Shown piece after piece: positions 52,783-61,794 of a stretch of 64,000 nt of DNA; positions within the stretch are counted from its first letter, which is position 1; each line of letters opens with the position of its first letter. This stretch comes from an uncultured beta proteobacterium (GTDB lineage: Bacteria; Pseudomonadota; Gammaproteobacteria; Burkholderiales; SG8-41), in assembly GCA_903889565.1 (NCBI GenBank), contig CAISYC010000013.1, forward strand, positions 1 to 64,000, read 5' to 3'. The notes below the pieces were generated by a model, which worked only from the letters and a program-made list of their open reading frames with translations, had not been told where the DNA came from and made no database searches. The position numbers and the translations under genes are program-made.

Positions 52783-53685
52783 ATGAGTGAAGATATTTCC
52801 ATCGATTTGACCGCGCCGGGTTCCGAGCGTATTGCCTCGGGCGAGCTGCCGTTCGAAACCATCGCGACCGGCGTGGTGTTCGGCGAAGGCCCGGTGTGGG
52901 ACAAGCGCAGCAAACAGTTTTTCTTCACCGATATCTGCGGCGACACCATCTACAAGTGGAAACCCGGCGTTGGCAAGGAAGTGGTGCTTACTCCCTCGAT
53001 CAAAGCCAACGGCATGTGTTTCGACCTCGAAGGCCGGCTGGTGGTGGCGGGTTGGGGCGGGCGCACGGTGTGGCGTTTCGAAAAAGACGGTTCGCTGAAA
53101 ACGCTGGCCTCGCACTATCAGGGCAAGAAGATCAACAGCCCGAACGATATTGTCGTGCGCAACGACGGCCAGATCTATTTCACCGATTCGCCCGGCGGCA
53201 TGCTGAATGTCGGCATGGTCGGCTACGATCTGCAGAAATATCTCGACATTCAGGGCGTCTATCGCATCGCCAACGATGGCACGCTGCATCTGGTGACGGA
53301 TGATTTCGTTTATCCGAATGGCCTGTGTTTCTCGCCGGACGAAAAAACCCTGTATGTGAACTGCAGCCGCGAGCGCGTCATCCGCGCCTACGACGTCAAT
53401 GCCGATGGCAGCTGCGGCCCGGGCCGCTTGTTCTACAAATACACGCATCCTGATCACGGCAATCCCGACGGCCTGAAGTGCGATGTCGAAGGCAACGTCT
53501 ATTGCACCGGCCCCGGCGGTGTCTGGGTGCACAAGCCCGACGGTTCGGTATTGCTGCGCCTGAAGCTGAAGGGCCACGCGACCAATATCGGTTTCGGCGA
53601 CGACGACTGGTGTTCGCTTTACATCACCATGATCGGCTCTGTCACCCGCACGCGCCTGAAGATCCCCGGCGTGCCGGCACGCTAA
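52783..53685 (+). CDS. SMP-30/gluconolactonase-family protein (type A, copy 1)
   Basis: 300 aa six-bladed beta-propeller. GVVFGEGPVWDKRSKQFFFT contains the metal-ligand Glu; NSPNDIVVRNDGQIYFTDSP is the Asn-Asp ligand region; YPNGLCFSPDEKTLYV and HGNPDGLKCDVEGNVYCTGP complete the usual signature. Such enzymes hydrolyse sugar or other lactones using a divalent metal. Directly after ThDP paralogue 3; type A copy 2 lies at 55766. Confidence 0.9.
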   Translation: MSEDISIDLTAPGSERIASGELPFETIATGVVFGEGPVWDKRSKQFFFTDICGDTIYKWKPGVGKEVVLTPSIKANGMCFDLEGRLVVAGWGGRTVWRFEKDGSLKTLASHYQGKKINSPNDIVVRNDGQIYFTDSPGGMLNVGMVGYDLQKYLDIQGVYRIANDGTLHLVTDDFVYPNGLCFSPDEKTLYVNCSRERVIRAYDVNADGSCGPGRLFYKYTHPDHGNPDGLKCDVEGNVYCTGPGGVWVHKPDGSVLLRLKLKGHATNIGFGDDDWCSLYITMIGSVTRTRLKIPGVPAR

Positions 53686-53698
53686 CGGTTAGACGACA

Positions 53699-53762
53699 AG
53701 GGGGCTCGCCCCCCCTAGAAACCCCCACTTCGGAGGCTGTTGAAAGCGAAATTCCAACAGCC
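53699..53762. repeat. Two hairpins in the gap between SMP-30 copies
   Basis: A GGGGG-CTCG-CCCCC hairpin (53700-53712) and a perfect GGCTGTTG - 12 nt - CAACAGCC hairpin (53735-53762). Neither is followed by a T-run; they may be mRNA processing or stability elements. Confidence 0.5.
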
Positions 53763-53783
53763 GATAAACGAAAGGAAACAGAC

Positions 53784-54674
53784 ATGACCTGGAAATTTGA
53801 TTTGGCAGCCGGCCCCTTCAAGGGCCGCACCGGCGGTCTCGCCTGGAACGGTTCAGTGATGTTGTGCAGCGTGGTGCTTGAAGAACGCATCGTTCAGTAC
53901 GACCCGAAGACCAATACCACCGACAACTTCCGCAAATACACGGGCCGCACCAACGGCCTGTCGGTCGCCGCCGATGGCTCGGTGTTCGGCGCGCAGGAAG
54001 GCGGCCGCCGCGTGATTCAGTTTTGCCCGGACGGCTCGACCGCGCCAACCAACGATTTGCTCGACGGCAAGCATCACAACCAGCCTGTCGATGTCGCGGT
54101 TGATGGCAAGGGGCGCATCTGGATCGCGGACCCGTGGAATCTGCAGAATCCGTACGGCCCGGCGATTTATCCCTTCCTCGATCACGCCTCGGTGTTGCGC
54201 CTCGAACGCGACGAGCGCAAAGCGTGGAAACTGAAACGCATGACCACCGATACCACCGGGCCGCGCGCCGTGCTGTTGTCGGCCGATGAAAAGACCCTCT
54301 ATGTCGCCGATGGTGATATGGAGAAGGGCAGCGGCCCGTGCACGCTGCGCGCCTATCCGGTGGCTGACGACGGCACACTGGGTAAGGTCAGCGTGCTGCA
54401 TACCTTCGCCGCCGGGCAACGCGGCATCGAAGGCATGTGTCTCGACAGCGCAGGCAATATCGTCGCCTGCACCGGCTGGAAGAAAAACGGCGCGGGGCCG
54501 ATGATCACTGTGTTTTCCAATACCGGCGCTGTCATTGAATCGGTACCGGTGCCGGCCGATCTGCCGATGCGTTGCGCCTTCGGCGATGCCGGGCTCGGCA
54601 GCCTGTACGTGACGACCGGCGAGGGGCAGCTGTTCCGCGTCACCGATAGCGGGCGCAAGGGTCTTAAACGATAA
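53784..54674 (+). CDS. SMP-30-like beta-propeller protein (type B, copy 1)
   Basis: 296 aa. Propeller repeats including GPFKGRTGGLAWNGSVMLCS, FGAQEGGRRVIQF, VDVAVDGKGRIWIADPW, RAVLLSADEKTLYVADGD and GIEGMCLDSAGNIVACTGW. Belongs to the SMP-30/gluconolactonase superfamily but is only distantly similar to the type A protein before it. A second type B gene occurs at 56677 in the same relative position. Lactonase or sugar-acid hydrolase activity is inferred. Confidence 0.82.
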   Translation: MTWKFDLAAGPFKGRTGGLAWNGSVMLCSVVLEERIVQYDPKTNTTDNFRKYTGRTNGLSVAADGSVFGAQEGGRRVIQFCPDGSTAPTNDLLDGKHHNQPVDVAVDGKGRIWIADPWNLQNPYGPAIYPFLDHASVLRLERDERKAWKLKRMTTDTTGPRAVLLSADEKTLYVADGDMEKGSGPCTLRAYPVADDGTLGKVSVLHTFAAGQRGIEGMCLDSAGNIVACTGWKKNGAGPMITVFSNTGAVIESVPVPADLPMRCAFGDAGLGSLYVTTGEGQLFRVTDSGRKGLKR

Positions 54675-54733
54675 CAGCGCAATAGAAGCACGATAAAAGC
54701 AGCGCTGATTTAAATCCAGGCGGAGGAATGCTG

Positions 54734-55720
54734 ATGATGAAGCCGATGCGGAAGTTCCGGCTCGGTCTGTTGGGCGCCGTTGCGTGCACGCTGACCCTGC
54801 CGGTGCTGGCAGCCGGCATCGCCGACGCCTACCCGGCGAAGCCGGTACGCATCATCATCATGAGTTCGCCCGCATCGGGTCCGGATATTCTCGGCCGCAT
54901 GATCGGCAGCCGTCTCAGCGAAATCTGGGGGCAGCAATTCGTTGTGGATAACCGCGCCGGCGCCAGCGGCAACATCGGCGCCGAAATCGCCGCCAACTCG
55001 GCGGCCGATGGTTACACGCTTTTGATGGTGACTTCGCAGGCAGCGATCGTCAATGCGATGTTCGACAAACTGAGCTACAGCCTGACCAAGGACTTCACGC
55101 CGATCAGTTATCTGGCTTCGACGCCGTTCATCATGGTCGTCAACCCGTCGGTGCCGGTGCAGTCGGTGAAAGAGTTGATCGCGCTGGCGAAGGGCCGGCC
55201 CGGCGAATTGAAATACGGTTCCGGCGGTTCCGGTTCACCGCCGCATCTTGCCGCCGAAGTCTTCAAATCGATGACCGGAACGGACCTGCTGCATGTGCCG
55301 TATAAATCGGTGAGTCCGGCGCTGACCGACACGATCTCCGGCCAGATCCAGATGACGATCTCGGTGGTGCCGATGGTGATGCCGACGGTGAAGTCCGGCA
55401 AGGTGCGCGCGCTCGGCGTCACCAGCCAGCAACGCACGCCGCTGGTACCTGAACTGCCGGCGATCGCCGAAACCGTGCCGGGCTTCGAGGCGATCGGATG
55501 GTACGGGCTGGTGGCCCCGGCGAAGACGCCGCCGGAGATTGTGGCCAAACTCAATGCCGAACTGGTCAAACTCATGGGCAGCGCCGATTTCCGTGAACGG
55601 CTCGCCACCATGGGCGCGACGCCGACCGGCACCAGCGCGCAGGAATTCGGCACGCATATCCGCAGTGAAATCGACAAGGCACGCCGCATCATCAAGGCCG
55701 CCGGCGTCAAACCCGATTAG
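54734..55720 (+). CDS. Bug/TctC-family binding protein with atypical ligand loop
   Basis: 328 aa from the second in-frame ATG, 7 bp after CGGAGG (the first ATG at 54728 is too close). Signal peptide MMKPMRKFRLGLLGAVACTL; mature YPAKPVRIIIMSSPASGPDI replaces the normal PGG loop. Other motifs: VDNRAGASGNIG, GYTLLMVTS, HVPYKSVSPA. Sits between the two SMP-30 pairs. Confidence 0.88.
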   Translation: MMKPMRKFRLGLLGAVACTLTLPVLAAGIADAYPAKPVRIIIMSSPASGPDILGRMIGSRLSEIWGQQFVVDNRAGASGNIGAEIAANSAADGYTLLMVTSQAAIVNAMFDKLSYSLTKDFTPISYLASTPFIMVVNPSVPVQSVKELIALAKGRPGELKYGSGGSGSPPHLAAEVFKSMTGTDLLHVPYKSVSPALTDTISGQIQMTISVVPMVMPTVKSGKVRALGVTSQQRTPLVPELPAIAETVPGFEAIGWYGLVAPAKTPPEIVAKLNAELVKLMGSADFRERLATMGATPTGTSAQEFGTHIRSEIDKARRIIKAAGVKPD

Positions 55721-55765
55721 CATTTTTTCGTGATTGATTGATCAAGGCAAAAAGGAGTTTTCTGG

Positions 55766-56659
55766 ATGGACATGGACAGAGTAGCGCCGGGACTCGAACG
55801 GCTCGTCGACCGCGACGCGCCGCTGGACCGGATTTCGTACGGCATGACGTTCGCCGAGGGCCCGGTGTGGGACAAGCGCAACAAACAGTTGTTCTGGGTC
55901 GATATCATCGGCAACACGATCTGGAAATGGAAACCCGGCGTCGGCCGCGAAGTGGTGCTGCGACCGTCCGGCCACGCCAACGGCATGACCTTCGACAAGC
56001 AGGGCCGCCTGACGGTGGCCGGATGGTCGCTGCGCACGATCTGGCGTTTCGAGCACGACGGCAGCATCACGACGATCGCGACGGATTACAAGGGCAAGAA
56101 ATTCAACAGCCCGAACGACATCGTGGTGCATTCGAGCGGCGCGACCTACTGGACGGATTCGGCCGGCGGCCTCGTCATTCCGGGCATGGTGGCCGAAGAC
56201 TGCCAGCGCTATCTTGATGTACAGGGTGTGTTCCGCCTGTCGCCAGACGGCAAGAAGGTCACACTGGCTGTCGCGGATTGCACCTACCCGAACGGTCTGT
56301 GTTTTTCGCCGGACGAAAAAATTCTCTATGTCAACGACAGCCGTCTCGGGCTAATTCGCTCGTTCAAGGTCAATGACGACGGCAGCGTCGGCGCCGGCAA
56401 GCTGTTCCACACCATGCAGGGCCCGGAAGCCGGTGTCGCCGACGGCATGAAGTGCGATGTCGAAGGTAACGTCTATTGCACCGGCCCCAACGGTGTGCAC
56501 GTGATCGATCCGAAAGGACGGTTGCTCGGCCGTCTGAAAATTCCGGGCCATAGCACCAACATGGCGTGGGGCGACGACGACTGGTGCTCGCTGTATGTGA
56601 CGACCTATAACTCGGTATACCGGACGCGGGTGAAAGTCCCCGGCGTCGCGGTGTGGTAA
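55766..56659 (+). CDS. SMP-30/gluconolactonase-family protein (type A, copy 2)
   Basis: 297 aa. GMTFAEGPVWDKRNKQLFWV (Glu ligand), FNSPNDIVVHSSGATYWTDS, YPNGLCFSPDEKILYVNDS, GVADGMKCDVEGNVYCTGPN. Close paralogue of the protein encoded at 52783, sharing nearly all signature blocks. AAGGAG ribosome site before the ATG. Followed after 17 bp by type B copy 2. Confidence 0.9.
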   Translation: MDMDRVAPGLERLVDRDAPLDRISYGMTFAEGPVWDKRNKQLFWVDIIGNTIWKWKPGVGREVVLRPSGHANGMTFDKQGRLTVAGWSLRTIWRFEHDGSITTIATDYKGKKFNSPNDIVVHSSGATYWTDSAGGLVIPGMVAEDCQRYLDVQGVFRLSPDGKKVTLAVADCTYPNGLCFSPDEKILYVNDSRLGLIRSFKVNDDGSVGAGKLFHTMQGPEAGVADGMKCDVEGNVYCTGPNGVHVIDPKGRLLGRLKIPGHSTNMAWGDDDWCSLYVTTYNSVYRTRVKVPGVAVW

Positions 56660-56676
56660 CGCGAAGGCAGACGACG

Positions 56677-57567
56677 ATGAAACTGAAATTTGAAAAAGTG
56701 GCAGGGCCCTACCAGGGGGCGAATTGCGGTCTGGCGTGGGACGGCGGCGGCATGTTGTTCAGCCTGGTGGAGGAAGGGCGCATTCTGCGTTTCGATCCGA
56801 AGGCGAAAAAAACGACCGAGTTCCGCAAATATACGAACCGCATCACTGGTCTCGCCTTCGGCCACAAGGGTGAACTCTACGGCGGGCAGGAAGGCGGCCG
56901 CCGCGTGATCGAGTTTCTCGCCGACGGCTCGGCGCGGCCGCTGGGCACACGCATCGACGGTCGCATCCACAACTTTCCGAGCGATCTGACGGTTGATCGC
57001 AAGGGCCGCATCTGGTTCGCCGATCCGCACAGCGATCTCTACGCCTTCGGTCCGCAGATTTTTCCGAAGCTCGATCACGCCTCGGTGCTGCGTCTGGAGC
57101 GCGATGAACGCAAAGCCTGGACGATCAAGCGCATCACCTTCGACACCGCTGCGCCGCGCGCAGTGCTGTTGTCGGCGGACGAACAAACGCTCTACGTTGC
57201 CGAAGGCGATGCCAACAGCAAGGCGCGTGAACTGCGCGCCTATCCGGTCAAGGCCGATGGGACGGTCGGCCCGTTTACCGTGCTGCAGGTGTTCGGCAGC
57301 GATTACCGGGGCGCGCATCGCGGCATCGAAGGCATGTGTCTCGACAACACAGGCAATATCGTCGCGGTTGCCGGCTGGCAGCGCAGCGGGGCGGGGCCGC
57401 AGGTCTGCGTGATTTCGCCGGCGGGTGTGGTGCTGGAATCGCATGCGCTGCCCGGCGATCTGCCGATGCGCTGCGCGTTCGGCGAAGGCGACAGCCTCTA
57501 CGTGTCCACCGGCGAAGGCCTGCTGTATCGCGCCAAATCGACCGGCCGGCGCGCTGCGAAACGTTGA
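56677..57567 (+). CDS. SMP-30-like beta-propeller protein (type B, copy 2)
   Basis: 296 aa, the same length as copy 1. GPYQGANCGLAWDGGGMLFS, YGGQEGGRRVIEF, SDLTVDRKGRIWFADPHSD, RAVLLSADEQTLYVAEGD and GIEGMCLDNTGNIVAVAGW align with copy 1 throughout. Together with 55766 it forms the second SMP-30 A/B pair. Followed after 31 bp by a Bug gene, as copy 1 is followed by one. Confidence 0.82.
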   Translation: MKLKFEKVAGPYQGANCGLAWDGGGMLFSLVEEGRILRFDPKAKKTTEFRKYTNRITGLAFGHKGELYGGQEGGRRVIEFLADGSARPLGTRIDGRIHNFPSDLTVDRKGRIWFADPHSDLYAFGPQIFPKLDHASVLRLERDERKAWTIKRITFDTAAPRAVLLSADEQTLYVAEGDANSKARELRAYPVKADGTVGPFTVLQVFGSDYRGAHRGIEGMCLDNTGNIVAVAGWQRSGAGPQVCVISPAGVVLESHALPGDLPMRCAFGEGDSLYVSTGEGLLYRAKSTGRRAAKR

Positions 57568-57598
57568 CCGGAGTGTTGCCATTGCGGAGAACGGTGCC

Positions 57599-58570
57599 AT
57601 GCGTATGAAGTTCTTGTTGGGCGGCTTGGGCGCCGCGCTGTGTGCGGTCGCCGCAGTGAATTCTGCGGCCGCGGATGAAGCGCAGGCGTTTCCGAACAAA
57701 CCACTGCGCATACTCGTCGGTCCGGGGCCCGATATCGTCGGCCGCCTCGTCGGCCAGAAACTCACCGAGGTCTGGGGGCAGCAGGTGATCGTCGAAACGC
57801 GTCCGGGCGGAGGTGGAGCGATCGCCGGCGAAATGGTTTCGAAGGCGACGGCCGACGGCTACACCATGTTGCTGGCGAGCGCGGCGTATACGATCAATGC
57901 CGTGATGCAGCCGGGTTCCTATGATCTGGTGAAGGATTTCTCGCCGGTGGTGTTCTGCGCCTCGGCGCCCTTCGTCCTGCTGGTGCATCCGACGGTACCG
58001 GCGAAAACGGTGCAGGAACTGGTCGCGCTGGCGAAGGCGAAACCGGGGCAACTGACCTACGCCTCGTCGGGCAACGGCACGCCGCCGCACCTCGCGGGCG
58101 AATTGTTCAAATCGATGGCCGGCGTCAACATACTGCACGTGCCTTACAAGAATGCGGCGCCTGCGCTGATCGATGTCGTCGGCGGCCAGGTGCAGATGAT
58201 GTTCGCCATTACCTCGATCGGTCTGCCTCAGGTGCAGAACGGCAAGGTGCGTGGTCTGGGTGTTTCGAGCGCGCAGCGCACGCCGCTGGCGCCGGCGCTG
58301 CCGACGATCGCCGAATCGGGTTATCCCGGTTATGAGGTCACTGGCTGGAACGGCCTGCTCGCGCCCGCGGGCACGCCGCGTGCCGTGATCGCAAAACTGA
58401 ACGCCGAAGTTTCGCGCGCGATGAAACAGCCGGACCTGGTGCAACGTCTGTCCGGCGCGTTCTACGATGTTGCTGCGCCCAACACGCCGGAGCAATTCGG
58501 GGCCTATATCCGGCAGGAAATTGCGAAGTGGGCGAAACTGGTCAAGGATACCGGCGCCAAAGTGGATTGA
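57599..58570 (+). CDS. Bug/TctC-family binding protein with shortened ligand loop
   Basis: 323 aa from the ATG at 57599. Signal peptide MRMKFLLGGLGAALCAVAAV; mature FPNKPLRILVGPGPDIVGRL has the shortened GPGPD loop also seen at 48223. Other motifs: VETRPGGGGAIAG, GYTMLLAS, HVPYKNAAPA. Closes the second SMP-30 unit. The shared loop suggests a common ligand class for this cluster. Confidence 0.9.
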   Translation: MRMKFLLGGLGAALCAVAAVNSAAADEAQAFPNKPLRILVGPGPDIVGRLVGQKLTEVWGQQVIVETRPGGGGAIAGEMVSKATADGYTMLLASAAYTINAVMQPGSYDLVKDFSPVVFCASAPFVLLVHPTVPAKTVQELVALAKAKPGQLTYASSGNGTPPHLAGELFKSMAGVNILHVPYKNAAPALIDVVGGQVQMMFAITSIGLPQVQNGKVRGLGVSSAQRTPLAPALPTIAESGYPGYEVTGWNGLLAPAGTPRAVIAKLNAEVSRAMKQPDLVQRLSGAFYDVAAPNTPEQFGAYIRQEIAKWAKLVKDTGAKVD

Positions 58571-58660
58571 ATTCGCAGCCGCTTTGATCGTCCGGCTTGT
58601 TCTGAACCGGTCCGGCGTCGTACTGTCACAGGTTCAACCCCTATTCAGGAAGGCAGCAGC

Positions 58661-59707
58661 ATGACAACCCCGAGCAGCGGCCGCGATTATCTGCGCAGCC
58701 GCATTCCCATGACGGTGATCACCGGTTTTCTCGGCAGCGGAAAGACCACGCTGCTTAACGCGCTTCTAGCCAGCCCGCAGGCGGCCAATTCGGCCGTCAT
58801 CATCAACGAATACGGCGACGTCGGCGTCGACCACGACCTCGTGCAGAGCATCGCTGAATCGGTCAAGCTGCTAGACAACGGCTGCGTCTGCTGTGTGGTG
58901 CGCGGCGACCTCGAGAATGCGCTGCGCGAAATGTTTCTGGCGCGCCGCTCCGGCCAAATGGCCAGTTTCGAACGCGTTATTCTGGAAACCACCGGGCTGG
59001 CCGATCCGGCGCCGGTCATGCAGGCGATCAGCAACGATGCCGCGCTGACCGAACACTATCGTCTTGACGGTGTGGTTACGCTGGTCGATGGTGTGCAGGG
59101 TACCGACCAGTTGACGCACACGGTCGAGGCCGTGAAACAGGCGGCGGTGGCCGACCGCATCGTCATTACAAAGTCCGATCTGACCGATCAGGCCACCATC
59201 GACAAGTTGATGGCCGAATTGAGGGCGATCAATCCGAATGCCGGCATCACCGTCGCGCAGAACGGCGCGGTCGATCCGGATTTTCTGCTGTCAGTCGGAC
59301 TCGACCGGTCGCGCGTCGCTCCCGAAGCGATCGACCGCTGGCTGGGCCCGGCGAAAGAACACAATCACGCGCATGATCACGACCATCATGAACACGGGCA
59401 CACCCATAACATCGTCACTTTCACGCTGTGGTTCGAGCAGCCGTTCAAGCGCGCGACCTTCGAGCGTTGCGTTGAACTGCTGACATCGCTGCGCGGTGCC
59501 GATCTCCTGCGCGTCAAAGGGCTGGTCAACGTCGAGGGCGAGGCGGGGCCGGTGGTGATTCAGGGCGTGCAGCACCTGTTCCATCCGCCGGTGACGCTGG
59601 CGGCGTGGCCCGGCGCCGAGCGCCGCTCGCGGCTGGTCTTCATCACGCGCGGCATCCAGCGCGAAACCGTGGCAAATCTGTTTGCCGCGGTGATGGCGCT
59701 GGGCTGA
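58661..59707 (+). CDS. G3E GTPase, COG0523/CobW-like metal-homeostasis protein
   Basis: 348 aa. P-loop GFLGSGKTTLLN near residue 22, metal-binding CxCC motif in GCVCCVVRGDL near residue 73, ETTGLADPAPV, ITKSDL (base recognition), and a His-rich stretch EHNHAHDHDHHEHGHTHN around residue 230 before the C-terminal CobW_C domain. Such proteins insert or traffic Zn, Co or Ni into metalloenzymes. In this context it could serve the cupins or lactonases (inference). Confidence 0.9.
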   Translation: MTTPSSGRDYLRSRIPMTVITGFLGSGKTTLLNALLASPQAANSAVIINEYGDVGVDHDLVQSIAESVKLLDNGCVCCVVRGDLENALREMFLARRSGQMASFERVILETTGLADPAPVMQAISNDAALTEHYRLDGVVTLVDGVQGTDQLTHTVEAVKQAAVADRIVITKSDLTDQATIDKLMAELRAINPNAGITVAQNGAVDPDFLLSVGLDRSRVAPEAIDRWLGPAKEHNHAHDHDHHEHGHTHNIVTFTLWFEQPFKRATFERCVELLTSLRGADLLRVKGLVNVEGEAGPVVIQGVQHLFHPPVTLAAWPGAERRSRLVFITRGIQRETVANLFAAVMALG

Positions 59708-59730
59708 TCGCCGCGCGCTGCCAGCGCGGC

Positions 59731-60369
59731 CTACTGCAGCGGCGAAAACGCCGCCGGCAGCATGATCTTGTTTTCCTGCGCCAGCAATCGGTAGCCGCGG
59801 CCGCCTTCCTTCTTGGCCTTGGCCGAGGGCGGCCAGTTGCCGGTGGCGATCATTTTTTTGCGCGTTTCGTCGCGCTGGTTGAGATCCTTGTACGGCCAGA
59901 TGTGGACGAACTTGTTGAGGCCGCCGAGTTCCGAATACCAGATCGCGGTCACAGGCGTGACCTTGACGCGTTCGTCGATCGCGCTCTCCCATGCCTTCAT
60001 GATGACCGGCAGTTCGCCGCTCTCGTAGGTATAGGTGCGCATTTCGTAGAAGGGGCCGAAATTGCCCGGCTTCAGTTCCGGCGAAATCGCGAACGGAATG
60101 AAAATGTCGGATTTCTGCTCGAGCAGAAATTCGCCGATCTTCGGCGGCCATACGCCGCGCTTGACTGCCTCGGCGCGGATTTTTTCGCGTTCGGCGAGAT
60201 CTTTGTACGGCCAGACATGGATGATCTGATTGAGCGGACCGATCTCGGTGTGCCAGAACGCGGCCAGCGGCGAGAGTTCCTTGCGCTTTTCGTAGGCTTC
60301 GGCGTAGCGCTTCTCGACTTCGGGGATGCTGCCGGGTTTGACGTTGTAGGTTCTGACTTCGTAAATCAT
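59731..60369 (-). CDS. NIPSNAP-family protein, two tandem domains
   Basis: 212 aa. Two dimeric alpha-beta-barrel repeats: MIYEVRTYNVKPGSIPEVEK with WHTEIGPLNQIIHVWPYKDL, then YEMRTYTYESGELPVIMKAW with WYSELGGLNKFVHIWPYKDL. NIPSNAP proteins of bacteria accompany catabolic genes; biochemical role unclear. It is the only minus-strand gene in this part of the array, convergent with the GTPase gene and divergent from the next Bug gene. Confidence 0.9.
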   Translation of the reverse strand: MIYEVRTYNVKPGSIPEVEKRYAEAYEKRKELSPLAAFWHTEIGPLNQIIHVWPYKDLAEREKIRAEAVKRGVWPPKIGEFLLEQKSDIFIPFAISPELKPGNFGPFYEMRTYTYESGELPVIMKAWESAIDERVKVTPVTAIWYSELGGLNKFVHIWPYKDLNQRDETRKKMIATGNWPPSAKAKKEGGRGYRLLAQENKIMLPAAFSPLQ

Positions 60370-60542
60370 GCGCGGTCCTCTCGGGGGCTTCTAGTTTAAG
60401 AACGGGTTGGAAACTGCGGCTTTCTCCGGGCGCGCGCTGTTTCGCGTGCTGCCGTTGCGGGGAAGCGGTAATCTATCGCGAAACCCGCGCAATGGATAGA
60501 GGCGGCACGACCACCGCGGCACAAACTATGAGGGGATTTTCG

Positions 60543-61508
60543 ATGAAACCCGTAACGACCATCGCGATGGCCGGCGCATTGCTGGCAACCGCGTGTACAG
60601 TGCAGGCGCAGCACTATCCGGCGAAGCCGATCCGGATGGAGATCGGCTATGCGCCCGGCGGCGGCACCGACATCATGGGGCGACTCATTGCGCAGCGGAT
60701 CGCCGACGCCGTCGGCCAGCAGGTGATCGTCGAAAACCGCGCCGGCGCCGCGCAGAACGTCGCCGCCGAATTCGTGGCGCGCCAGCCCGCCGACGGCTAT
60801 ACGCTCTTCATGAGTTCGGCGGCGCTCGGTGTCAATGTCAGCCTGTATCCCAAGCTCAATTACGATCCGGTCAAGGATTTCACGCCGGTGGCAGTGTTCG
60901 CCACCAGCCCCAATCTGCTGCTGGTGCATCCGTCCTATCCGGCGAAGACGGTGCGCGATTTCATCGCAGTGGCGAAAAAGAATCCGGGCAAGCTCAATTT
61001 TTCTTCATCGGGCAGCGGCAGCACGCAGCATTTGTCGGGCGAACTGCTCAAGCTGATGCTGGGTGTGGATATGACGCACATCCCGTACAAGGGCAGTGCG
61101 CCATCGATGACCGCACTGGCCAGCGGCGAGGTGGATTTTTCATTCAATAATATTCCGGCTTCCCAGCCGTTGATGGCGCCGGGCCGCATTCGCGCGCTCG
61201 CCATCACCAGCGCGAAGCGCTCGCCGTTACTGCCCGAGCTGCCGACGATGATCGAAGGCGGGCTGCCGGGTTTTGTGACGGAAACATGGTACGGCGTGCT
61301 GGTGCCGAGCGGCACGCCCGACGAGATCGTGGCTGCGCTCAATGCGGTGGTGGTGAAGGCGGTGCAGAAGGACGATTTCCGCGCGCGCCTGGCGCAGTTG
61401 GGCGCCGATCCGCTGGCCGAATCGCCGGAATTTTTCCGCAAGCTGCTGGCCTCCGAAATCGAACGCTGGGGCAAGGTTGTGCGCGCATCGAAGGCGAAGC
61501 CGGAATAA
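60543..61508 (+). CDS. Bug/TctC-family periplasmic solute-binding protein
   Basis: 321 aa from MKPVTTIAMAGALLATACTV. Mature YPAKPIRMEIGYAPGGGTD keeps the canonical PGG loop; VENRAGAAQNVAAE, GYTLFMSS, HIPYKGSAPSM follow. An in-frame upstream ATG (60492) lacks signal-peptide character and is not used. Divergent from the NIPSNAP gene. Confidence 0.9.
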   Translation: MKPVTTIAMAGALLATACTVQAQHYPAKPIRMEIGYAPGGGTDIMGRLIAQRIADAVGQQVIVENRAGAAQNVAAEFVARQPADGYTLFMSSAALGVNVSLYPKLNYDPVKDFTPVAVFATSPNLLLVHPSYPAKTVRDFIAVAKKNPGKLNFSSSGSGSTQHLSGELLKLMLGVDMTHIPYKGSAPSMTALASGEVDFSFNNIPASQPLMAPGRIRALAITSAKRSPLLPELPTMIEGGLPGFVTETWYGVLVPSGTPDEIVAALNAVVVKAVQKDDFRARLAQLGADPLAESPEFFRKLLASEIERWGKVVRASKAKPE

Positions 61509-61605
61509 TTTTTGCCGCGTTTTTTCGGCGCACGGCCGATTGAACGGGCGCATGCCTGCGGTATTTCAAACCTGCGTCAATTTCCGCGCACGGTGAGACG
61601 CGCGC

Positions 61606-61634
61606 TTGGAACTTGCCGGTGCGGCCAGTATAAT
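61606..61634 (+). promoter_or_regulatory. Sigma70-type promoter of the racemase-Bug-lyase operon
   Basis: -35 TTGGAA (61606-61611), 17-bp spacer, perfect -10 TATAAT (61629-61634), giving a leader of about 155 nt before the racemase-like ATG at 61795. Confidence 0.6.
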
Positions 61635-61794
61635 TCTGTCTGATTTTGCGCTGGTAAATCAGGTCCGGATGCCGCGCTGATTCAATCCCGGCAACACCGG
61701 CAAATCCCACGGCGTTCTGCGGCGCACTCCAGTCGGGCGCGGCGGCCTGTCGCGGCGTCCCGGCAGGACGGCATCATCATTCGAGAGGAGCATC

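Noticed and set aside
55728-55746. GATTGATTGATCAAGG as a further FNR box
   Set aside because: Half-site spacing is wrong (TTGATCAA with no spacer, or a six-base spacer), so it does not fit TTGAT-N4-ATCAA.
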